Virus record (IMG/VR): IMGVR_UViG_3300028394_000178
Location: 1-36,136 of that record
Length of the DNA: 36,136 nucleotides
Source of the DNA: a virus
Reading direction: 5' to 3' (one strand)
Below, piece after piece: positions 31,047 through 36,136 of this stretch (positions are counted from its first letter, which is position 1; every line of letters begins with the position of its first letter). A program made the translations under genes and the position numbers. The notes beneath the pieces were generated by a model. It had not been told where the DNA came from. It worked only from the letters and a program-made list of their open reading frames with translations, and did not search any database.

Positions 31047-32101
31047 CCATCGAACCGATCAACACCAACGAGATTGAACTGCTGCCACCGGCCCGGCCGG
31101 CGCAGGCGAACTCGACCGCGCAGTTGATGTCGCACGTCCAGGCGATGGGCGCCGCCAAACAGCTCGCCGACGCCCTGTGCGACACCGACATGGTGCCCGC
31201 CACCTACCGAGGGAAACCCGGCAACGGCGCCGCAGCCATCCTCTTCGGCCAGGAACTCGGGCTCAACCCCATCCAGTCGTTGCAGCACATCTTCGTCGTG
31301 CACGGCAGCCCCGCGATCTACGCCCGCACCGCCGTCGCGTTGTTGAAGCGCCACGGCATCAAGTTCCGCACCATCGAAGAATCCCCGACGTGCGTCACCA
31401 TCCGGGCCGAACGAGGAGACGAAGCCGAAGAGTCCACCTGGACGATCGAACGCGCCCAAAAAGCCGGGTTCACTAACAACAAAAAGTATTCGACCGAGCC
31501 GCAACAGATGTTGTATGCGAAGGCCGCGATGGAAGTGTCGCGGCGGATTGCCCCCGACATCCTGTTGGGCATCGCCTACTCCACCGAGGAGTTGGAGCTG
31601 TCCGAATCGCAGCAGTCGTCTCGGCCAGTGCAGTCTCAGCGCCCCGCTCCGGCTGCGCCGCGGCGTGGTGTGGAGGGGCTACGCAACGCGATCACCCCCG
31701 CCGCCCCGGTAGAGGCTTTGGTGGTCGACGTCGAACCCGAGCCGGCACCCGAACCCGCCCCAGCGAAGCGTGAGGCGGGTCAAGCCCCCACCGGCATGGC
31801 ACCCACCACCCGCAAAAAGTGGGTTGCGTCCATGTTCGCTGCGCTCGCTGAAGCGGACTGCGAAGAACGCGACGACCAACTCACCGTCATCACCGATTTG
31901 GCGCAACGCCGCCAAAACCCGCCGGAGCATCGCGACGGCATCACCGACGACGAACTCCGCATGGTGGTCAACGCCTTGAATGCGGCCCGCAAAGACGGTG
32001 CACTCGGCCAGGTCGTCACCGACATCCTCAACAACGCCGCAATACGCGAAGCCGGCATCACCGAGGACGACGACCTGTTCGCCGAAGACGATGACGCATG
32101 A
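31043..32101 (+). CDS. RecT-type single-strand annealing protein
   Basis: 352 residues from ATG 31043, overlapping the exonuclease stop. The core (about 25-190) contains GNGAAAILFGQELGLNPIQS, HIFVVHGSPAIYARTAVAL, AGFTNNKKYSTEPQQMLYAK and RRIAPDILLGIAYSTEEL, the pattern of phage RecT-like annealing proteins. The C-terminal 150 residues are Pro/Ala-rich then acidic (EDDDLFAEDDDA), a typical tail for binding partner SSB. It binds ssDNA made by the upstream exonuclease and anneals it to complementary strands. Confidence 0.85.
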   Translation: MTIEPINTNEIELLPPARPAQANSTAQLMSHVQAMGAAKQLADALCDTDMVPATYRGKPGNGAAAILFGQELGLNPIQSLQHIFVVHGSPAIYARTAVALLKRHGIKFRTIEESPTCVTIRAERGDEAEESTWTIERAQKAGFTNNKKYSTEPQQMLYAKAAMEVSRRIAPDILLGIAYSTEELELSESQQSSRPVQSQRPAPAAPRRGVEGLRNAITPAAPVEALVVDVEPEPAPEPAPAKREAGQAPTGMAPTTRKKWVASMFAALAEADCEERDDQLTVITDLAQRRQNPPEHRDGITDDELRMVVNALNAARKDGALGQVVTDILNNAAIREAGITEDDDLFAEDDDA

Positions 32102-32544
32102 CCGCCCCCGCACTGTGCCGCGTTGAGTTTTGGGTACCAGGCAACCCCGCCCCACAAGGCTCAAAATCGTTTAAAGGGTTTGCCGGTAACGGCCGCGCCA
32201 TCCTCGCCGAGTCGTCCAAATCGGTCGGGCCGTGGCGTGAACGTGTCGCCTTCTTCGGGATGCAAGCCATGCAATCCGATGCCGCCACACCATTCGCTGG
32301 CGCGGTCACCGTGAGCCTCGAGTTCATTTTGCCGCGGCCTGCGTCGGCGTCGAAACTCAAAGTGCTACCCGCAACGAAACGCCCCGACCTTGACAAATGT
32401 GCCCGGGCCTGTTTGGACGCACTCACCAACGTGTGCTTCCTTGACGACTCTCAGGTCGTCCAGTTGGTGGCGTCGAAACGGGTCGCGTTGTTTGGTGAGC
32501 CGTCGGGCTGCCAGTTCACTGTCACGGCGGGGCCCGCGGCGTGA
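32098..32544 (+). CDS. RusA-type Holliday junction resolvase
   Basis: 148 residues; ATGA overlap. FWVPGNPAPQGSKSF at the start, then RPDLDKCARACLDALTNV with Asp97, Asp99 and Asp107 and FLDDSQVV with Asp116 and Asp117 match the RusA acidic cluster; Lys127 follows. It resolves four-way junctions made by the preceding recombination enzymes or during replication. Confidence 0.9.
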   Translation: MTAPALCRVEFWVPGNPAPQGSKSFKGFAGNGRAILAESSKSVGPWRERVAFFGMQAMQSDAATPFAGAVTVSLEFILPRPASASKLKVLPATKRPDLDKCARACLDALTNVCFLDDSQVVQLVASKRVALFGEPSGCQFTVTAGPAA

Positions 32545-32876
32545 GCGACAACGAGTTTGACGAAGCCGCCGCCGAAGCATTCCTACAAACCCCGGCCACC
32601 CCGCTACACAGCGGCGTCACCGGCATCCTCGCGGCCGCCGACAAAATTGAGGCCCGCATCGTTGAGGCCGAGAAACTCCACGCCGCCCTCGAGCAGATCA
32701 AACAGCTCCACGCGGCGATCGTCATGCCCATCAACGACCATTTGTTGCTGCTGTGTGATCACTGCTGCTTCGACGACGCCGGCCAGCAGACCGATGATTG
32801 CGCCAACAGCCACGAACACACCGTGGATGGGCCTGCCTGCCACACCGCCGAAATCATCGCCAGGAGCGGACTGTGA
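32541..32876 (+). CDS. Cys/His-rich early protein
   Basis: 111 residues, GTG start overlapping the RusA-like stop. Residues 25-65 are a helical segment (LAAADKIEARIVEAEKLHAA). The C-terminus has LLCDHCCFDD, then DDCANSHEH and CHTAEI, with ligands spaced as in zinc-binding domains. Function unknown; similar proteins sit among actinophage recombination genes. Confidence 0.65.
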   Translation: MSDNEFDEAAAEAFLQTPATPLHSGVTGILAAADKIEARIVEAEKLHAALEQIKQLHAAIVMPINDHLLLLCDHCCFDDAGQQTDDCANSHEHTVDGPACHTAEIIARSGL

Positions 32877-34399
32877 TCACACTGACCGACCTGTTCTGCG
32901 GCGCAGGCGGCAGCTCCACCGGGGCCGTCAACATCCCCGGCGTTCAAGTACGCATGGCATCCAACCATTGGGATCTCGCCGTAGAAACCCACAATCGCAA
33001 CCATCCTGACGCAGATCATCTGTGCGCCGACCTGTCGCAGATCGACCCCCGCTACTTCCCGCGCACCGACATCCTCTGGGCATCACCGGAATGCACCAAC
33101 CACTCAGTGGCACGCGGCAAAAGACGTGCCGACGCCCAACCCGACTTATTCGGAGAAATACTGCCCGACGCCGCCGCGGAACGCTCCAGGGCCACCATGT
33201 GGGACGTTCCCCGCTTCGCCGAGGTACACCGCTACGAAGCCGTGATCGTGGAGAACGTCGTAGACGCCTGGAACTGGGAGCCGTTCAGGGCGTGGCTCAT
33301 GGCAATGGACTGCCTCGGCTACGACCACCAGCCCGTGTTCCTCAACTCGATGCACGCCCAAACATTCGGGCTCGGTGCACCGCAGTCCCGCGACCGCATG
33401 TACGTGGTGTTTTGGCGGAAAGGCAACCCGGCACCCGATCTGGCTCGGGTGAACCGCCCCGACGCACTGTGTCCGCAGTGCGGGCCGGTGAAGGCTTTGC
33501 AGTGGTGGAAAAGGCCGGCACCGAACTGGGGCCGCTACCGGGCGCAATACCTGTACCGCTGCCCCAACGTGAAATGCCGCAACAGTGTGGTGGAGCCCAT
33601 GTTTCGGCCCGCCGCGGAGATCATCGACTGGGAGTTGATGGGTCAAAGGATCGGCGATCGTGCTAAGCCGTTGGCCGATAAGACGTTGGCCCGCATCCAA
33701 GCCGGGATTGACAAATACTGGGGCCCGTTCATCACTGAACACCGGCATGAGTACCGGACCCGGGACATCACCCACCCGATGCAAACCGTCGCGGCATCCG
33801 GTAACCACTTCGGGTTAGCCGTTCCCGTGGAAGGCCGCGACGGTAAGCAAGCCCTACCGGTCTCGGTGCCGGCGCGAACTATGACGACCCGCAACGAGAC
33901 CGGGTTGGCATTCATTGCGGAGCTGCGCGGCGGCGGATCGAAACATCGGGCCGTCACCGAACCCCTCGCCACCGTCACCGCATCCGGTAATCATCACGGC
34001 TTGGTCACCACCTACTACGGCAACGGATCAACCAACACCACCGACGACGCCCTATCGACCTGCACCACCGTCGAACGCCACGCACTGCTGATGCGCAACA
34101 ACAGCAGCAAAACCAGCGGCGCCGAAATGTCCACACCGGTCACAGAGGCAATCCGCACCATCACCACCACCGGCCACCAATCCCTCCTCGAGGCGCAACA
34201 GCCCACAGTCGACGTCAACGATGTGCTGTTCCGCATGTTGGAGCCGTCTGAGATCAAACGGGCAATGGACTTCCCAACCGACTACCTCATCCTCGGCAAC
34301 CGCCGCGAGCAAGTCCGCATGTCCGGCAACGCGGTCACACCGCCAGCCGCACGGGATCTCGTCGGGGTCGTCGCCGAATCACTGCGGGCCACCCGATGA
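32873..34399 (+). CDS. C5-cytosine DNA methyltransferase, divergent
   Basis: 508 residues from GTG 32873 (overlaps previous TGA). Motif I is DLFCGAGGSSTG; motif IV is WASPECTNHS with catalytic Cys74, replacing the usual PPCQ; motif VI VIVENVVD (127-129); motif VIII QSRDRMYVVFW (171-175); motif X SGNAVTPPAARDL (485-491). The target-recognition region holds a zinc-ribbon-like insertion (Cys200, 203, 230, 235) and five imperfect copies of a P-(L/M/A)-x-T-(V/M)-T-x7-L pattern between residues 301 and 440. It likely methylates cytosine in phage DNA, giving protection from host restriction. Site specificity cannot be read from sequence. Confidence 0.88.
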   Translation: MITLTDLFCGAGGSSTGAVNIPGVQVRMASNHWDLAVETHNRNHPDADHLCADLSQIDPRYFPRTDILWASPECTNHSVARGKRRADAQPDLFGEILPDAAAERSRATMWDVPRFAEVHRYEAVIVENVVDAWNWEPFRAWLMAMDCLGYDHQPVFLNSMHAQTFGLGAPQSRDRMYVVFWRKGNPAPDLARVNRPDALCPQCGPVKALQWWKRPAPNWGRYRAQYLYRCPNVKCRNSVVEPMFRPAAEIIDWELMGQRIGDRAKPLADKTLARIQAGIDKYWGPFITEHRHEYRTRDITHPMQTVAASGNHFGLAVPVEGRDGKQALPVSVPARTMTTRNETGLAFIAELRGGGSKHRAVTEPLATVTASGNHHGLVTTYYGNGSTNTTDDALSTCTTVERHALLMRNNSSKTSGAEMSTPVTEAIRTITTTGHQSLLEAQQPTVDVNDVLFRMLEPSEIKRAMDFPTDYLILGNRREQVRMSGNAVTPPAARDLVGVVAESLRATR

Positions 34400-34521
34400 A
34401 CCACGCCTGCGAATGCGAACACCCGCCCGCCGACCACTACAACCAGGTCGGCCCCTGCGAACACTTCGAGGACGACTTCCCCTGCAACTGCCCGTTCTAC
34501 ACCTTCCAGGGAGATGACTAG
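34396..34521 (+). CDS. 41-residue Cys-rich protein
   Basis: ATGA overlap with the methyltransferase stop; the TAG is followed directly by the next ATG. CECEHPPADHYNQVGPCEHF and FPCNCPFY give six Cys and three His in 41 residues, so it is probably a zinc-binding micro-protein. It may partner the methyltransferase, judging only from coupling. Confidence 0.6.
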   Translation: MNHACECEHPPADHYNQVGPCEHFEDDFPCNCPFYTFQGDD

Positions 34522-35022
34522 ATGCCCTCCGACTGTGGTTCCACCCGACGTTTACAAGCCCTCACCGCCATCGGCTGGGACACCGACACCCTCGCCCACG
34601 AACTCGGCTGGACAACCACCCAACTCACCCAAGCCCTCACCGGACACACACCACCACACACCCGACACCACATCACCCAGCTCTACAACCAACTCTCCAT
34701 GACCCCCGGACCATCCACACAAGCCCGCCAACACGCCCAACAACACGGCTGGCCACCACCACTCGCCTGGGACGACGACGACCTCGACAACCCCACCGGC
34801 ACACCCGCACCCGGCTGGCAACCCAAAACCAGCACCCGCCAACCATTCCTCACCCGCTACCAAGAATGGCGCACCCTCGGCTACACAGACCTCGAAATCC
34901 TGCACCGCTTCAACATCCGCCCCGACACCCTCGCCACCATGCTCCAACGCGCCGGCCAACCCGTCAGCCCCCAACTCTCCCAAGCCAGCCACCAACACAA
35001 AAACCGGCAAGCCTACGCATGA
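34522..35022 (+). CDS. HTH-containing protein of actinophage type
   Basis: 166 residues, ATG directly after the previous stop. Residues 8-50 (TRRLQALTAIGWDTDTLAHEL, then WTTTQLTQALTG) form one HTH-like unit and 113-140 (YQEWRTLGYTDLEILHRFNI) a second. A Pro/Asp-rich middle links them. The DNA is unusually rich in C and A on this strand, with nearly all third positions C, unlike the upstream genes. Probably a DNA-binding regulator; targets unknown. Confidence 0.68.
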   Translation: MPSDCGSTRRLQALTAIGWDTDTLAHELGWTTTQLTQALTGHTPPHTRHHITQLYNQLSMTPGPSTQARQHAQQHGWPPPLAWDDDDLDNPTGTPAPGWQPKTSTRQPFLTRYQEWRTLGYTDLEILHRFNIRPDTLATMLQRAGQPVSPQLSQASHQHKNRQAYA

Positions 35023-35267
35023 CCCGAAACAACCGTTACCGAAAAACGGAACCGCAGCGCAAACCCCTTGCCTGGCAACACTTTGCCGCCGCAGTCGCAA
35101 ACGGATTCCAGCCACCACAAGGACGCGGCCGATGCCGAGAATGCGGGTTTCACGTAGCCACACAGCAACACCGGGCCGGATGCCCCAAGGAACGCAGCAG
35201 TGCACCCTCCGCGAGTACACAGAAACAGCCACACACGCGCAGAAGCAAACAGGAGCCGACGCAATGA
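35019..35267 (+). CDS. Small basic zinc-finger protein
   Basis: 82 residues, ATGA overlap. Basic N-terminus (RNNRYRKTEPQRKPLAW) followed by CRECGFHVATQQHRAGC, a C-x2-C-x3-H-x5-H-x3-C finger, and a Ser/Gln-rich basic tail. Likely nucleic-acid binding. Confidence 0.65.
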   Translation: MTRNNRYRKTEPQRKPLAWQHFAAAVANGFQPPQGRGRCRECGFHVATQQHRAGCPKERSSAPSASTQKQPHTRRSKQEPTQ

Positions 35268-35449
35268 CCGAACGTAGGTGGGCCACCGAACTCGAAGCCG
35301 CCGACTACGCACGAATCAGCGGAAACACGTTGCGGCGCTGGCGCTCCGAAGGCCGCATCGCCGGCTACAAGATCAGCCGCACCGTCCGCTACGACCTCAA
35401 CGAGATCGACGCCGTCCTCGCAGCCGCAGCGGACAACGCCGATGGCTAA
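35264..35449 (+). CDS. Small HTH protein (MerR/excisionase fold)
   Basis: 61 residues; ATGA overlap, AGGAG at 35251-35255. LEAADYARISGNTLRRWRSEG followed by AGYKISRTVRYDLNEIDAVL is the compact winged HTH of the excisionase/MerR group. It precedes the replication-like gene by an 8-base overlap and may regulate it or the origin within it. Confidence 0.72.
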   Translation: MTERRWATELEAADYARISGNTLRRWRSEGRIAGYKISRTVRYDLNEIDAVLAAAADNADG

Positions 35450-36136
35450 CGCGACCGGGATGATCCGTGAATCCATTTGGCGTGACGGCGACTGGCGACT
35501 TCTGTCTCGCGGCGCCCAGGCCCTCTACATGCAACTGATCTCCCAAAAGGAACTCGACTGCGCCGGCGTCCTACCCTTACAGCCACACAAATGGGCCAAA
35601 GGGTGCGCCGACCTCACCGTCGAACAAGTGTGGGCCGACCTAGACGAGCTACAGCAGTGCCGATTCGTGTTCTACGACGTCGACACCGACGAAGCATTCA
35701 TCCGCAGCTACGTCCGCAACTCAAATGTGTTGAAGATCCCGAACATGCGCAAAGCCGCCGGGAGGGCAGCCCTACTCGTCGGATCACACCGCATCAGAGC
35801 CGCCCTCGCCGTCGAACTCAAAGCCACCAAACACCCCGACTTCGCCCCCATCGTCACCCAACTCGCACCCCCCAAAACCCCCAAAAATACGAACCCTTCA
35901 CCTAACGGTTCCATTAACGGTTCACCGAACGGTTCCGCAACCCTAACGGAACCCACGGGTGTGGGTATGGGTATGGGAGAGGGTGTAACTGTTGGTAATC
36001 AGTTAAGGGAGGGAGCGCAAAACGGCCGCCCCCAATGCCCCCGACACGAAACCAACACCGAAGACACCCACTGCCGGCCATGCATGAAACGCCGCGAATG
36101 GGACGAAAAACACCAAGCCCAACAACAAGCCAACGA
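35442..36136 (+). CDS. Replication-initiation-like protein (3' end outside window)
   Basis: At least 231 residues, open to the right edge. The N-terminal part (MIRESIWRDGDWRLLSRGAQ, LYMQLISQKELDCAGVLPL, KWAKGCADLTVEQVWADLDEL, FVFYDVDTDEAFIRSYVR) is a winged-helix domain conserved in actinophage replication regions. Then come a Pro-rich linker, a repeated NGS stretch coded by iteron-like DNA and a Gly/Met run, followed by a Cys/His motif (CPRHETNTEDTHCRPC). Winged-helix plus linker and downstream domain suggests a helicase-loader or initiator role. The last gene in the window and after HTH gene; the repeats inside it may be its own binding sites. Confidence 0.65.
   Translation, partial: MANATGMIRESIWRDGDWRLLSRGAQALYMQLISQKELDCAGVLPLQPHKWAKGCADLTVEQVWADLDELQQCRFVFYDVDTDEAFIRSYVRNSNVLKIPNMRKAAGRAALLVGSHRIRAALAVELKATKHPDFAPIVTQLAPPKTPKNTNPSPNGSINGSPNGSATLTEPTGVGMGMGEGVTVGNQLREGAQNGRPQCPRHETNTEDTHCRPCMKRREWDEKHQAQQQAN
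35904..35935 (+). repeat. Three AACGGTTC iterons, 12-bp period
   Basis: Exact AACGGTTC at 35904-35911, 35916-35923 and 35928-35935, and a degenerate AACGGAAC at 35945-35952. All lie inside the replication-like gene. Confidence 0.8.
35957..35983 (+). other. Five GGG runs at 6-bp spacing (G-quadruplex motif)
   Basis: GGG at 35957, 35963, 35969, 35975 and 35981, each separated by three bases. The regular spacing meets the G-quadruplex rule. AACTG-N8-CAGTT at 35987-36004 follows. Confidence 0.7.

Noticed and set aside
1-36136. CRISPR array or cas genes
   Set aside because: The repeats seen are coding or operator-type; no spaced, identical direct repeats of CRISPR length were found.

Overview
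The window is a stretch of a temperate siphophage genome that very probably infects Mycobacterium or a close relative. Support: high G+C; tail genes of the mycobacteriophage type (tape measure, a string of minor tail proteins, collagen-like fibres); a lysin joining a C39-like and an M23 peptidase; a tyrosine integrase next to half of a tRNA gene; and secreted proteins of two families typical of mycobacteria (DUF732 and the CDGP-motif family). Virion-arm and early genes run unbroken on both sides of the attachment site, so this looks like the phage (attP) form rather than an integrated prophage.

Layout, left to right. 2-20468: tail module on the plus strand: tape measure (5' end outside the window), two large minor tail proteins, a small protein, three tandem related tail proteins, a chaperone-like protein, an HNH endonuclease, then a receptor-binding block of two collagen-like fibres and three smaller tip proteins. 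20471-23022: lysis cassette with a tiny membrane peptide, a two-domain endolysin and three membrane proteins (holin candidates); no lysin B is seen. 23019-24860: an accessory island between lysis and integration. On the minus strand it has a three-gene operon: a small HTH protein, a GIY-YIG nuclease domain fused to a HicA toxin domain, and a short HicB-like antitoxin. Diverging from it are two secreted-protein genes on the plus strand. The 60 bp divergent region between them holds matched palindromes lying over the -10 elements of both promoters.

24870-27294: integration and immunity: attP with the 3' half of a tRNA-Arg(UCU), paired arm-type repeats, integrase, a small unknown gene with an 11-G tract, a minus-strand HTH repressor, and a 215 bp divergent control region. 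27294-36136: early operon on the plus strand: small HTH protein, DinD/KilAC-type antirepressor, membrane-anchored DUF732-like protein, a chain of very small genes, YqaJ-type exonuclease, RecT-type annealing protein, RusA-type resolvase, an unusual C5-cytosine methyltransferase, small zinc-binding and HTH proteins, and a replication-initiation-like gene cut by the right edge. That last gene carries 12-bp iterons and a five-run G tract that could be an origin. From 29211 onward almost every gene overlaps the next by 1-8 bases, so the region is one translationally coupled operon.

No stretch above 300 bases lacks a gene. The longest gaps are 27079-27293 (control region), 26359-26525 and 24812-25092 (hairpin and attP). 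No complete tRNA gene and no CRISPR array are present.
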